A DNA stretch of 54,400 nt from Streptomyces sp. col6 (GTDB lineage Bacteria > Actinomycetota > Actinomycetes > Streptomycetales > Streptomycetaceae): NCBI RefSeq assembly GCF_008042035.1, contig NZ_RDBL01000029.1:309615-364014 (forward strand). The letters are read 5' to 3'. A model generated the notes under the pieces. That model saw only the letters and a program-made list of their open reading frames with translations, searched no databases and was not told the DNA's origin. Position numbers and translations under genes: made by a program. Positions 8,015-16,949 of this stretch are shown piece after piece; positions within the stretch are counted from its first letter, which is position 1, and every line of letters begins with the position of its first letter.

Positions 8015-8094
8015 GGGGGAGGCTCCGCTTCCTGCGTTCTCGCGTTGCTGCGCCGGGTGCGCGGGGTCGTGAACCTCTCGATGATACGGGCCTC

Positions 8095-8111
8095 CTGCGA
8101 AGGGTTCGCAA
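8095..8111. promoter_or_regulatory. Nur-like nickel operator upstream of cbiM
   Basis: CTGCGA-AGGGT-TCGCAA is a dyad with TGCGA/TCGCA arms and a 5-bp spacer, 81 bp upstream of the cbiM start. It fits the published Streptomyces Nur box layout (tTGCaa-N5-ttGCAA) at the key TGC and GCA positions. This suggests nickel-dependent control and a nickel rather than cobalt substrate. It is a match by eye only. Confidence 0.45.
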
Positions 8112-8139
8112 GAGCGGTGCAGGCTCAACTACACAGGGT

Positions 8140-8170
8140 TCCCATAATGCCGTTTACATAAAATATGGGA
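8140..8170. promoter_or_regulatory. Inverted repeat in the cbiM / ssgA-like divergent region
   Basis: TCCCATA (8140-8146) and TATGGGA (8164-8170) form a perfect dyad separated by 17 bp. They lie in an unusually AT-rich patch (about 8138-8194) just upstream of the SsgA-like gene. The patch also holds candidate promoter hexamers. It may be a regulator site for the sporulation gene; the protein involved is unknown. Confidence 0.4.
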
Positions 8171-8212
8171 CATTGGATAACAAAGTTGCATAAACAGGAG
8201 GAGAGTCGGCCC

Positions 8213-8566
8213 ATGTCCCCCGTGATCCATGAACATGCCCGAGCCCGGCTCGTCACCGACGCCCGTGACCTCCCCGTCGTCCCGGTCGAGCTGCGGTTCG
8301 ACGGCGCGGACAGCCCCGCCACCGTCCGCGTCGCCTATCCCGGGGGAACCGAGTGGGCCGTCGACCGCGAACTGCTGGAACGGGGTCTGCGCTACCCGGT
8401 CGAGCAGGACGGCTGGCGGATATGGCCGTGCGGCCGGGTCCAGGTGGTCGTGGAACGGCACGACGCGGCGGGCGTGGACGTGGTGCAGTTCGACTGCGCC
8501 CCGCTGGTCCGCTTCCTGCGGCGTACGCACCAGGAGACGCCGAAGCCCGAGGCCGCCCGCGCGTGA
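8213..8566 (+). CDS. SsgA-family sporulation/cell-division regulator (SALP)
   Basis: A 117-aa member of the SsgA-like family, found only in morphologically complex actinomycetes. It matches the family across its length. It opens HEHARARLVTDARDLPVVPV, with the central VRVAYPGGTEWAVDRELLERG and the distal VQFDCAPLVRFLRRT. SALPs control FtsZ placement, peptidoglycan remodelling and spore maturation. I cannot assign it to a particular SsgA-G subtype. A strong AGGAGGAGAG ribosome site precedes the ATG. The gene stands alone between divergent cbiM and a strong terminator. Confidence 0.92.
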   Translation: MSPVIHEHARARLVTDARDLPVVPVELRFDGADSPATVRVAYPGGTEWAVDRELLERGLRYPVEQDGWRIWPCGRVQVVVERHDAAGVDVVQFDCAPLVRFLRRTHQETPKPEAARA

Positions 8567-8571
8567 CATGC

Positions 8572-8605
8572 CGAGAGCCCCCGTGCGCATGCACGGGGGC
8601 TCTCG
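8572..8605 (+). terminator. Terminator after the ssgA-like gene
   Basis: CGAGAGCCCCCGTGC and GCACGGGGGCTCTCG pair perfectly (15 bp) around a GCAT loop, five bases after the stop codon. There is no T-run, as is common in Streptomyces. Confidence 0.85.
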
Positions 8606-8643
8606 TCGCCCCGGCCCCCCGTCCCCACAGGTAACCCGGGCTC

Positions 8644-8676
8644 CCGGGGCCGCGCTCCGCTCAGACGCGGCCCCGG
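8644..8676 (-). terminator. Terminator after the MmpL-type gene
   Basis: CCGGGGCCGCG and CGCGGCCCCGG form an 11-bp GC stem with an 11-nt loop, 18 bp past the stop of the minus-strand transporter gene. Confidence 0.65.
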
Positions 8677-8693
8677 AGTTCAGTCCGCGCGGT

Positions 8694-10922
8694 TCACACG
8701 CGGATCAGTTCGCGCTCGTCGCCGGACTCCGGGCCGCCGTCACCGGCGGCGGGCTCGTCCAGTTCCTTGCGCAGGCCCTCGCCCTCGACGTCCACGTTGG
8801 GCAGCGCGCGGTCCAGCCAGCGCGGCAGCCACCAGGCGCGCTTGCCGAGCAGCGCCAGGACGGCGGGCACGATCGCCATGCGGACGACGAACGCGTCGAA
8901 GAAGACGGCGATGGCGAGCGAGAAGCCGATCATCTTGATCATCTGCTCGCTGGAGCCGATGAACCCGGAGAACACCGCGATCATGATCACGGCCGCGGCC
9001 GTGACGACCCGCGCCCCGTGCTTGAAGCCGGTGACGATGGCCTGGCCGGGCTTCTCGCCGTGGACGTACGCCTCACGCATCCGCGTGACGAGGAAGACCT
9101 CGTAGTCCATCGCGAGGCCGAAGACCACGCCCACCATGAAGATCGGCATCATCGACATGATCGGACCGGTCTGCTCCACCCCGAAGAGCGAGCCGAGCCA
9201 GCCCCACTGGAAGACCGCGACGACCGCGCCCAGGGCCGCGACGACCGAGAGCAGGAAGCCGAGCGCCGCCTTGAGCGGCACCAGCACCGACCGGAAGACC
9301 ACCATCAGCAGCAGGAAGGCGAGGCCGACCACGAGCGCCAGGTAGGGCAGCAGCGCGTCGTTCATCTTCTGCGAGAAGTCGATGTTCATCGCGGTGGCAC
9401 CGGTGACCAGCACCTCGGCGCCGGTGTCGGACTTGATGTCCTTGCCCGCGTCGCGGATCGCGTGGACCACGTTCTCCGTCTCGACGGAGCTGGGGCGGTC
9501 CTTCGGGACGACGGTGATCATCGCCGCGTCGCCGGCCTTGTTGAAGGTGGCCGGGGTGACGGCGACGACGCCCTTCATGCCGGAGATCTGATCGCCGACC
9601 TGCTTGGCCGCGGCCTTGCCGTCGGAGCTGTTCTCGGTGTCGACGACGACGAGCAGCGGCCCGTTGAAGCCGGGGCCGAAGCCGTCCGAGAGCAGGTCGT
9701 AGGCGCGGCGCTGGGTGGTGCTGGTGGGCTGGGAGCCGTCGTCCGGCAGGCCCATCTCCAGCGAGGCGGCCGGTACGGCGATGGCGCCGAGGCCCAGGAC
9801 GCCGACGAGCAGCACCCAGACCGGCTTGCGCAGCACGAACCGGGCCCAGCGGGTGCCCATGTTCGGCTTCGCCTCGGGCTTGTTCTCCGCCTCGGCGGCC
9901 TTGCGCGCCTTGCGTCCCACGATCCGCTTGCCGACGAAGCCCAGCATGGCGGGGACGAGGGTGAGCGCGATGAGGACGGCGATGGCGACCGTGCCGGCCG
10001 CGGCGAAGCCCATCTTGGAGAGCATCGGGATGTTGACGACGGCCAGGCCGACGAGGGCGATGACCACGGTGAGGCCGGCGAAGACGACCGCGGACCCGGC
10101 GGTGCCGACCGCGCGGCCCGCCGCCTCCTCGCGTTCCCGGCCCTCGGCCAGTTCGGCGCGGTAGCGGGAGACGATGAACAGCGCGTAGTCGATGCCGACG
10201 GCGAGGCCGATCATCATCGCGAGCGTGGAGGTGGTGGAGCCCAGGTCGAGCACGTTGGCCAGGGCGGTGATCGTGGAGACACCGATGCCGACGCCGATCA
10301 GGGCGGTGAGCAGCGGCAGCCCGGCCGCGATGAGCGAGCCGAAGGTGATGACGAGCACCACGGCGGCCAGCGCGATGCCGATGACCTCGGTGGCGCCGGT
10401 CTCCGGCATCACCTGGAGCGCGTCACCGCCGATCTCGACGGTCATCCCGCTCTTCTGGGCGTGGGTGCCCGCGTCCTCCAGCGCGTCCCGGGTCCCGTCG
10501 GTCAGCTCCATCGAGTTGACCTTGTACGACACCGAGATGTACGCGGTGGAACCGTTCTTGGAGACGGCGTTGCCGGTGTACGGGTCGGTGACCGAGGCGA
10601 TCTGGTCGGAGCCGTCCTTCAGCTCCCGGGTGATCTTCTTGACCTCGGCCTTGTTGGCCGGGTCCGTCATCTTCTCGTGCGCGGGGGCCTTGAAGACGAC
10701 GCGCGCGGTGGCGCCGTCCGCACTGGCGGCCGGGAAGCGCTGTTCCAGCAGGTCGAAGGCCTTCTGGGCCTCCGTACCGGGGATGGAGAAGGAGCTGGAG
10801 GTCGCGGTGGCTGCGGAGGACGCGCCGAACCCGGCGAGCGCCAGCAGTGCCACCCAGATCAGGGCGACATAGCGGCGGCGCCGGAAGGCGAGCCGTCCGA
10901 GCTTGTAGAGGAATGTGGCCAC
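8694..10922 (-). CDS. MMPL-family RND-type transporter
   Basis: A 742-aa exporter with the duplicated 1+5 helix architecture of MmpL proteins. There is a first helix (YVALIWVALLALAGFGASS), a periplasmic loop with the VVFKAP strand, a five-helix bundle including GVGIGVSTITALANVLDLG and IGLAVGIDYALFIVSRYRAEL, and a second half with GVVFGLAMDYEVFLVTRMREAY. The two (G)xDY motifs on TM4 and TM10 are the proton-relay Asp-Tyr pairs. The start is GTG at 10922. Cargo (lipid or drug) is not evident. The TetR gene 124 bp upstream on the same strand, with its operators, is its likely regulator. Confidence 0.93.
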   Translation of the reverse strand: MATFLYKLGRLAFRRRRYVALIWVALLALAGFGASSAATATSSSFSIPGTEAQKAFDLLEQRFPAASADGATARVVFKAPAHEKMTDPANKAEVKKITRELKDGSDQIASVTDPYTGNAVSKNGSTAYISVSYKVNSMELTDGTRDALEDAGTHAQKSGMTVEIGGDALQVMPETGATEVIGIALAAVVLVITFGSLIAAGLPLLTALIGVGIGVSTITALANVLDLGSTTSTLAMMIGLAVGIDYALFIVSRYRAELAEGREREEAAGRAVGTAGSAVVFAGLTVVIALVGLAVVNIPMLSKMGFAAAGTVAIAVLIALTLVPAMLGFVGKRIVGRKARKAAEAENKPEAKPNMGTRWARFVLRKPVWVLLVGVLGLGAIAVPAASLEMGLPDDGSQPTSTTQRRAYDLLSDGFGPGFNGPLLVVVDTENSSDGKAAAKQVGDQISGMKGVVAVTPATFNKAGDAAMITVVPKDRPSSVETENVVHAIRDAGKDIKSDTGAEVLVTGATAMNIDFSQKMNDALLPYLALVVGLAFLLLMVVFRSVLVPLKAALGFLLSVVAALGAVVAVFQWGWLGSLFGVEQTGPIMSMMPIFMVGVVFGLAMDYEVFLVTRMREAYVHGEKPGQAIVTGFKHGARVVTAAAVIMIAVFSGFIGSSEQMIKMIGFSLAIAVFFDAFVVRMAIVPAVLALLGKRAWWLPRWLDRALPNVDVEGEGLRKELDEPAAGDGGPESGDERELIRV

Positions 10923-11046
10923 GGGGGCGTACTCCCGGTCAGGTCGTTGAGTGGAAATGGGCGTGAGGAACCAGCCCGACGACGAGAGCGGCGTGTCAGG
11001 TGGGGCTTGGGGAGGGGGCCGTGCGGGAAAGCGCGGGGACCTGAGG

Positions 11047-11619
11047 TCAGACGCCGAGAGCGGGGAGGATCACGGAGTCGACGTAGTCGAGAAGGAATGC
11101 CTGGTCGACGGGGCGGTCCTCGACCAGCTGCCGAGTGGCGAAGGCGCCGATCAGCATGTGCGGTACGTATCTGAGCGCCGGGTTGTCCGGGCTCACCTCT
11201 CCCCGGTCCACGGCCCGGCGCAGCAGCGTGTCGAGACCGGTCATCTCCGGTTCGACGAGCAGTTCGCGCAGGGCCTGGAGCAGGTCGGGGTTGTTGTGGA
11301 CGGCATGGCTCAGACCCCGCATCAGCGCGGCGTCCTTCTCCATCTGACAGTCGTCACTGCGGCTCAGTACGGCATGGAAGTCACCGCGCAGCGAGCCGGT
11401 GTCGACGTCGCCGAGGGTGCCGGGTTTGTTGTGCCGCAGGGCCGTGACGACCAGCGCCGGCTTGCTCCCCCACTGGCGGTAGAGGGTGGCCTTGCTGGAA
11501 TGCGTACGCGCGGCGACGGCGTCCATCGTCAGGGCGTCGTAGCCGACCTCGCGGAGCAGGTCGAGCACGGCGGCGTACAGCTCGCTCTCACGCTCGGGCG
11601 TGAGCCGTGTGCGTGCCAT
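11047..11619 (-). CDS. TetR-family transcriptional regulator
   Basis: 190 aa. The N-terminal helix-turn-helix is LLREVGYDALTMDAVAARTHSSKATLYRQWGSK, a textbook TetR DNA-binding domain ending in the TLYRxW/F motif. The C-terminal all-helical domain resembles TetR_C_16-type ligand-binding regions. The ATG at 11619 has a perfect AGGAGG 7 nt upstream. Two closely related palindromes (11683-11697 and 11724-11745) sit in the divergent region with the tricorn gene, so the protein very probably represses itself and the downstream MmpL exporter. Confidence 0.93.
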   Translation of the reverse strand: MARTRLTPERESELYAAVLDLLREVGYDALTMDAVAARTHSSKATLYRQWGSKPALVVTALRHNKPGTLGDVDTGSLRGDFHAVLSRSDDCQMEKDAALMRGLSHAVHNNPDLLQALRELLVEPEMTGLDTLLRRAVDRGEVSPDNPALRYVPHMLIGAFATRQLVEDRPVDQAFLLDYVDSVILPALGV

Positions 11620-11682
11620 GGGTCGACCTCCTGTTCCCGTGGGCCCGGCCTGCCGCGCATAAGCTGCGCATAAGCAAATCGA

Positions 11683-11697
11683 ACGAAACTGTTTCGT
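11683..11697. promoter_or_regulatory. TetR operator 1
   Basis: ACGAAAC-T-GTTTCGT is a perfect 15-bp palindrome with 7-bp arms, 64 bp upstream of the TetR start. Its core GAAAC-N-GTTTC is shared with the second site. Confidence 0.75.
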
Positions 11698-11723
11698 ACA
11701 GCAGAACGGTACCCCGCCCACCT

Positions 11724-11745
11724 AGCGAAACGAAACAGTTTCGCT
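11724..11745. promoter_or_regulatory. TetR operator 2 (nested palindromes)
   Basis: Two dyads overlap here: CGAAAC-A-GTTTCG (11731-11743), like operator 1, and AGCGAAAC-N6-GTTTCGCT (11724-11745) with perfect 8-bp arms. The core centres of the two operators are 47 bp apart, suggesting two dimers. Confidence 0.7.
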
Positions 11746-11813
11746 TGTGTCCCGCACCACAAAAGCCGTCCCTCTGAGTTGCCGGGCCCCCTTCGCGCGG
11801 AAAGCATTGGGGG

Positions 11814-14800
11814 GTGAGTGACGACGTCTCGTATCTCCGGTTCCCGCACCTCCACGAGGATCTGCTCTGCTTCGTGGCCGAGGACGATCTCTGGGTCGCC
11901 CCGCTCGCCGCCGAGGGGGAGCGCCCCGGACGGGCCTGGCGGGTGACCGTCGACCGCACCAGAGCCGGCCATCCGCGCTTCTCCCCCGACGGGACCCGGA
12001 TCGCCTACACGTCCTGGCGCAGCCTCGACCCCGAGATCCACCTCGCCCCGGTCTCCGGCGGACCGTCCCGCCGGCTCACCCACTGGGGCTCCACCGACAC
12101 CCGGGTCTGCGGCTGGACGCCCGACCCCGGCGACGCGGCGCAGATCCTCGCCGTCTCCTCGCACAACCAGCCGTTCTCGTACTTCTCCTGGGCCTACAGC
12201 GTCCCCACCGACGGCGGCCCCGGCGGCAAGCTCCCCTGGGGCCCGGTCTCCGACATCGCCGTCGCCGACATCGACGGCGAGCGCCGCACCCTGCTGCTCA
12301 CCGGCACCCCGCCGCACGAACCGGCCGCCTGGAAGCGCTACCGGGGCGGGGCCATGGGCCGGCTGTGGCTGCACGGCGAGCGGCTGCTCCCGGACATCGA
12401 CGGGCACCTGGACTGCCCGATGTTCGTCGGCGGCCGGATCGCGTTCCTCTCCGACCACGAGGGCGTCGGCAACCTCTACTCCTGCCGGCCCGACGGCACG
12501 GACCTGCGGCGGCACACCGACCACGACGCGTTCTACGCCCGGCACGCGGCGAGCGACGGGCGCCGCGTCGTCTACCAGTGCGCGGGCGAGCTGTGGCTCG
12601 TGGACGACCTGGAGACGCCGGACGCCGTGCCCCGCAGGCTGGAGGTCCGGCTCGGCGGCCCGCGCGCCGGGCGGCGGTCGTACCAGGTGCCCGCGTCGAG
12701 CAACGTGGACGCGCTGTCCGTGGACGAGACCGGCCGGGCGAGCGCCGTGTCGGTACGCGGCAGTCTGTACTGGCTCACGCACCGCGACGGGCCCGCCCGC
12801 ACCATCTCGGACACCCCGGGCGTACGGGTGCGGCTGCCGGAGATGCTGGGCAGCGGGGGCCAGGTCGCGTACGTCACCGACGCGGAGGGCGAGGACGCGG
12901 TCGAGATCGCCCAGCTGCCGCGCGCCAGCGGCGACCGCCCGGTCCGCCGGCTCGCCTCGGGCCTGATCGGCCGGGTCCAGGAAATGGTCGCCGACCCGGA
13001 CGGCGAACGCCTCGCCCTCGCCTCGCACGACGGCCGCCTGCTGCTCCTGGACACCGACGAGGAGACGGCCACCGGCGAGCCGGTCGAGCTGATCCGCTCC
13101 GTCAACGGCCCGGTCCGCGATCTGGCGTTCTCCCCCGACGGCGCCTGGCTGACCTGGTCGCACCCGGGCATCGGCCGCTCGCTGCGCAAGATCAAGCTGG
13201 CCCGGATCGGCGGTCCCGGCGAGCCCGCGATCGTGGACGTCACCAACGGCCGCTTCGAGGACGAGAACCCGGTCTTCACGGGCGACGGCCGCTATCTGGC
13301 GTTCCTGTCCTGGCGCGGCTTCGACCCGGTGTACGACGTGCACACCGGCGACCTGTCCTTCCCGCTCGGCTGCCGCCCGTACCTGGTGCCGCTCTCCTCG
13401 GCGACCCCGTCCCCCTTCGCCCTGCTCCCCGACGGGCGCCCGGCGGCGGGCGGCCTGGACCCGGTCGACACCGCCGAGGCGGGGATGACGGAGGGGTCGA
13501 CGGTCACCGTCGAGTTCGAGGGCCTGGAGAGCCGGGTCACGCCGTTCCCGGTCTCCGCCTCCAAGTACTCCGCGCTGGCGCCGGTGAGCGGCGGCGGTCT
13601 GGTGTGGCTGCGCTGGCCGATCTCCGGGGCGCTCGGCGAGACCTTCGCCAACCCGGCGGACATGTCGGGCCGGCCGACCCTGGAGCACTTCAGCATCGCC
13701 AAGGCGAAGAAGACCGAACTCGTCGGCCATCTCGACTGGTTCGAGGTCAGCGGCGACGCCTCGCGCCTGGTCGTGATGGACGACGGCGAACTGCGCGCGG
13801 TCCCCGCCACCGAACCCGGCGACAACGACTCCACGGTCTACCTCGATCTGCGCCGCATCCTGCACGAGGTGGACCCGGCGGCGGAGTGGCGGGGCGCGTA
13901 CGACGAGGCGGGCCGCATCATCCGCTCCTACTTCTGGGAGCCGGACATGTGCGGCATCGACTGGCCCGGGGTCCTGGACCAGTACCGCCCCCTGGTCGAA
14001 CACGTCGCCACCCCGGACGAGTTCGCCGACCTGCTGCGCGAGGTGCTGGGCGAGCTGGGCACCTCGCACGCCTACGTGTCGCCCGCGCGCCGCAACGAGG
14101 GCCCGCCGCACTACCAGCGCGCGATCGGCCTGCTCGGCGCCAACTTCGCGTGCCGGGACGGCGACTGGACCCTGCTGCGGATCCTGCCCGGCGACTCGTC
14201 GGACTCCAAGGCCCGCTCCCCGCTGGCCGGTACGGGCATCCGCGAGGGCGCGGTGCTGACCCATGTCGACGGCCGCCCGGTCGACCCGGTCACCGGCCCC
14301 TACCCGCTGCTGGCGGCGGCGGGCGGCACCACGGTGGAGCTGACGTTCCGCCCGGCGGAGGGCGAGGGCCGCCCGCGCCGCATCGCGATCGTCCCCCTCG
14401 TCGACGAACGCCCCCTGCGCTACCAGGACTGGGTCGCCAAGCGCCGCGAGGTGGTCCGGGAACTGAGCGGCGGGCGGTGCGGCTACCTCCACATCCCCGA
14501 CATGGGCGGCTCCGGCTGGGCCCAGTTCAACCGCGACCTGCGCATGGAGGTCTCCCGCCCCGCGCTGATCGTGGACGTACGCGGCAACGCCGGCGGCCAC
14601 ATCAGCGAGCTGGTCGTGGAGAAGCTCACCCGCACGATCCTGGGCTGGGACCTGACCCGCAACGCCCAGCCCGTCTCGTACGCCTCCAACGCCCCCCGGG
14701 GCCCGGTCGTCGCCCTGGCCGACGAGGCGACCTCCTCCGACGGCGACATGATCACCGCCGCGTTCCGCCTGCTGAAGCTGGGCCCGGTCGTCGGCCAGCG

Positions 14801-15098
14801 CACCTGGGGCGGCGTCGTCGGCATGACCGGCCGCCACCGCCTGGGCGACGGCACGGTGATCACGGTGCCGATGAACGCGGCCTGGTTCGACACGTACGGC
14901 TGGTCGGTCGAGAACCACGGCGTCGAACCGGACCTGGAGGCGCTGCGGACCCCGCTGGACTGGGCGGAGGGACGCTACGCGGTGCTGGACGACGCGGTCC
15001 GCGTGGCGCTGGACCTCCTGGCGGCGCATCCCCCGGCGACCCCGCCGACGTACGACTCGGCCCCGGACCGCAGGAGGCCGCCGCTGCCGCCGAGGTAG
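11814..15098 (+). CDS. Tricorn protease homologue (S41 family peptidase)
   Basis: A 1094-aa cytosolic peptidase that trims peptides released by the proteasome or other proteases. An N-terminal WD-like six- and seven-bladed propeller region comes first (repeats such as HPRFSPDGTRIAYTSW and LAFSPDGAWLTWS). A C1 domain follows with the catalytic His (GTSHAYV, about His752). A PDZ-like domain comes next (GTGIREGAVLTHVDGRPV). The S41 C2 domain carries the nucleophile in ATSSDGDM (about Ser975-Asp976). The length matches known Streptomyces tricorns. It has no signal peptide. The start is GTG at 11814, preceded by a G-rich stretch. It is convergent with the TPR gene, 12 bp between stops. Confidence 0.94.
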   Translation: MSDDVSYLRFPHLHEDLLCFVAEDDLWVAPLAAEGERPGRAWRVTVDRTRAGHPRFSPDGTRIAYTSWRSLDPEIHLAPVSGGPSRRLTHWGSTDTRVCGWTPDPGDAAQILAVSSHNQPFSYFSWAYSVPTDGGPGGKLPWGPVSDIAVADIDGERRTLLLTGTPPHEPAAWKRYRGGAMGRLWLHGERLLPDIDGHLDCPMFVGGRIAFLSDHEGVGNLYSCRPDGTDLRRHTDHDAFYARHAASDGRRVVYQCAGELWLVDDLETPDAVPRRLEVRLGGPRAGRRSYQVPASSNVDALSVDETGRASAVSVRGSLYWLTHRDGPARTISDTPGVRVRLPEMLGSGGQVAYVTDAEGEDAVEIAQLPRASGDRPVRRLASGLIGRVQEMVADPDGERLALASHDGRLLLLDTDEETATGEPVELIRSVNGPVRDLAFSPDGAWLTWSHPGIGRSLRKIKLARIGGPGEPAIVDVTNGRFEDENPVFTGDGRYLAFLSWRGFDPVYDVHTGDLSFPLGCRPYLVPLSSATPSPFALLPDGRPAAGGLDPVDTAEAGMTEGSTVTVEFEGLESRVTPFPVSASKYSALAPVSGGGLVWLRWPISGALGETFANPADMSGRPTLEHFSIAKAKKTELVGHLDWFEVSGDASRLVVMDDGELRAVPATEPGDNDSTVYLDLRRILHEVDPAAEWRGAYDEAGRIIRSYFWEPDMCGIDWPGVLDQYRPLVEHVATPDEFADLLREVLGELGTSHAYVSPARRNEGPPHYQRAIGLLGANFACRDGDWTLLRILPGDSSDSKARSPLAGTGIREGAVLTHVDGRPVDPVTGPYPLLAAAGGTTVELTFRPAEGEGRPRRIAIVPLVDERPLRYQDWVAKRREVVRELSGGRCGYLHIPDMGGSGWAQFNRDLRMEVSRPALIVDVRGNAGGHISELVVEKLTRTILGWDLTRNAQPVSYASNAPRGPVVALADEATSSDGDMITAAFRLLKLGPVVGQRTWGGVVGMTGRHRLGDGTVITVPMNAAWFDTYGWSVENHGVEPDLEALRTPLDWAEGRYAVLDDAVRVALDLLAAHPPATPPTYDSAPDRRRPPLPPR

Positions 15099-15110
15099 CC
15101 GGGAGGGGGC

Positions 15111-16817
15111 TCACTCCTCCTCGTCGTCGTCCTCCTCCGACTCCGCGTCCAACTGCTCGTCCAGCGCGTCCAGTTCCTTCTGCGGGTCGATCATCCGGGC
15201 CAGGACGTCCAGGTCGTCCGTGTCGTAGAGGCGGAGGACGTCGCGCCAGCCCTCGACGGCGGTCGTCAGGAGGGTCATGGCCTCGGCGAGGCGGTCGAGG
15301 TGGCGCAGGGCGGTGCCGTAGTAGCCGGCGGTCTCCGTGCGGAAGGCGTCGTTGTCGTCGCCCTCCTCCCAGGCTCGGCGGAGGTACGGTTCGGCCTCCG
15401 CGTACGCCCCGCGCTGGACCATCAGCTTGCCCGCGAGCATGGAGTCCAGGCGGGAACCGAGACCGGCCGCGCGGGCGTACCAGCGCTCGGACTCCTGGTA
15501 GTCGTGGTGGTGGTCGGAGAGCCAGCCCATGTGGTGGCAGGAGTGGCGGTCGCCCCTCTCGGCGGCCACCCGGTGCCACTTGTCGCGGTCCGTGAAGCGG
15601 CGCAGCTTCGCGCACAGCTGCGCCAGGTCGTACGCCGCCTCCGGGTCCCCGGCGCGGGCGGCGGGCTCCAACCAGGGGATCAGGTAGCGGGCGTTCTTGC
15701 CGCCCCAGTCGTTGAGCATGTCGGCGTACTCGTACCCGGCCCGTACGTCCCCGGCCTCCGCCCGCTCGCGCAGTACGGGCAGCAGCCGGTAGTCGGGCTC
15801 GTCGGCGGCGCGGGGGCCGCCCTCGCGGAGCGCGGCGATCCGGGCGAGCTGCTGAACGGCGTCCCGGTCGTCGTCGCCGAACTCCCGGAACCAGCGCTCG
15901 GCCTCGTCGTACCGGCCGAACCGCAGGCACAGCATCCCGAGGTTCCACTTGGGCGCCTCCTCGCCCGCCTCGACGGCCAGGAGGTGGGCGCGCTCGGCCT
16001 CCGCCATCTCGCCGCGCTGCTCGCACTTGTTGCCGAGGAGGGCTGCGGCCTGCGGGACGCCCTCCTCACGGGCCCGGAGCAGCAGCTCGATGGCCTCGGG
16101 CCAGGACTCCTCACCGGTCTCGGTGAGGAACATCGCGTAGTACATCCCCGCCTCGGCGCTGAGCGCGGAGCCCCGGCGGTAGAGCGCGTCGGCGCGGGGG
16201 GCGAGCCCCGGGTAGTCCGCGAAGTGCGCGTCCAGCTCGAAGAGTTCGCGCACCGCCGCCAGGGCGGCAGCGCCGTCCTCGTCGGCCTCGGCGGTGTCGA
16301 GGGCAGCGGCGACCCGGTCGAAGACCTCCACGAACGAGTCGAAGAGCTGTGACCAGCGGAAGACCGCGATGTCTCCCAGCTCGGTGTCGCTCATCAGGAA
16401 CGCGGAGGCCTCGGCGGGCTGCCCCTCTGCGGCCATGAGCTTCCCCAGCTCGATCTTGCAGTCGAGGTGCCGCCCGTTCTCCCACCCCCGCCGGAACCAC
16501 TCGGCGGCCTCCTCGGTGTTCCCGTCCTCGCGCAGCAGCACCCCGAGCCCGTACGCACACCCCGCGTCGAACTCCGCCACGGCCCGGTACAGCGCGTCCG
16601 CCGCGTCCCGGTCGCCCCGGATCTTCCGGTACCGGGCCAGCGTGTAGTGCGACCAGATGTCCCCGGCCTCGACGGCCCGCTCCCAATGGGGGATGCCCTC
16701 GTCGATGTGTCTGCCGAACACGAAGAAGTCCGTGTGGCGGTGGGCGGCTTTGGCATCCTTGGCCAGAGCGGCGGCGACAAGCGCCTCGCCCCGGGCCTGT
16801 ATGTCCTGGATGGTCAT
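15111..16817 (-). CDS. Tetratricopeptide/Sel1-like repeat protein
   Basis: A 568-aa soluble protein built of ~36-residue helical repeats, such as AGDIWSHYTLARYRKIRGDRD, GCAYGLGVLLREDGNTEEAAEWFRRGWENG and APKWNLGMLCLRFGRYDEAERWFREFG. These match the TPR/Sel1 consensus (A-x-x-x-LG, then A..W/Y). The C-terminus is strongly acidic (DAESEEDDDEEE). No enzyme motif is present, so a scaffolding role is likely. The ATG at 16817 begins MTIQDIQARGEALVAAAL. It is divergent from the MerR gene at 16950. Confidence 0.88.
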   Translation of the reverse strand: MTIQDIQARGEALVAAALAKDAKAAHRHTDFFVFGRHIDEGIPHWERAVEAGDIWSHYTLARYRKIRGDRDAADALYRAVAEFDAGCAYGLGVLLREDGNTEEAAEWFRRGWENGRHLDCKIELGKLMAAEGQPAEASAFLMSDTELGDIAVFRWSQLFDSFVEVFDRVAAALDTAEADEDGAAALAAVRELFELDAHFADYPGLAPRADALYRRGSALSAEAGMYYAMFLTETGEESWPEAIELLLRAREEGVPQAAALLGNKCEQRGEMAEAERAHLLAVEAGEEAPKWNLGMLCLRFGRYDEAERWFREFGDDDRDAVQQLARIAALREGGPRAADEPDYRLLPVLRERAEAGDVRAGYEYADMLNDWGGKNARYLIPWLEPAARAGDPEAAYDLAQLCAKLRRFTDRDKWHRVAAERGDRHSCHHMGWLSDHHHDYQESERWYARAAGLGSRLDSMLAGKLMVQRGAYAEAEPYLRRAWEEGDDNDAFRTETAGYYGTALRHLDRLAEAMTLLTTAVEGWRDVLRLYDTDDLDVLARMIDPQKELDALDEQLDAESEEDDDEEE

Positions 16818-16912
16818 GGGCGCATGGTGCCAGGCGGCGTCATGTGCGGTCGTGCGGGGTCCTGTTGTCCGGGCGCTCCCGCGCCGGAGCGTACGGTCCC
16901 GGCCCCTCCGGC

Positions 16913-16943
16913 TTGAGTCTCCCGTGGCGGGAGACCCCAAGCT
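16913..16943 (+). promoter_or_regulatory. MerR-type promoter with 19-bp spacer and operator
   Basis: A -35 TTGAGT (16913-16918) and a -10-like CAAGCT (16938-16943) are separated by 19 bp, the over-long spacing typical of MerR-controlled promoters. The spacer holds a perfect dyad, GTCTCCCG-TGG-CGGGAGAC (16917-16935). The -10 ends 6 nt before the ATG at 16950, so the transcript is probably leaderless. Confidence 0.7.
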
Positions 16944-16949
16944 GGACCC

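Noticed and set aside
8015..8212. Cobalamin riboswitch upstream of cbiM
   Set aside because: No B12-box-like GCCACTG or conserved stem found; the Nur-like dyad fits better.
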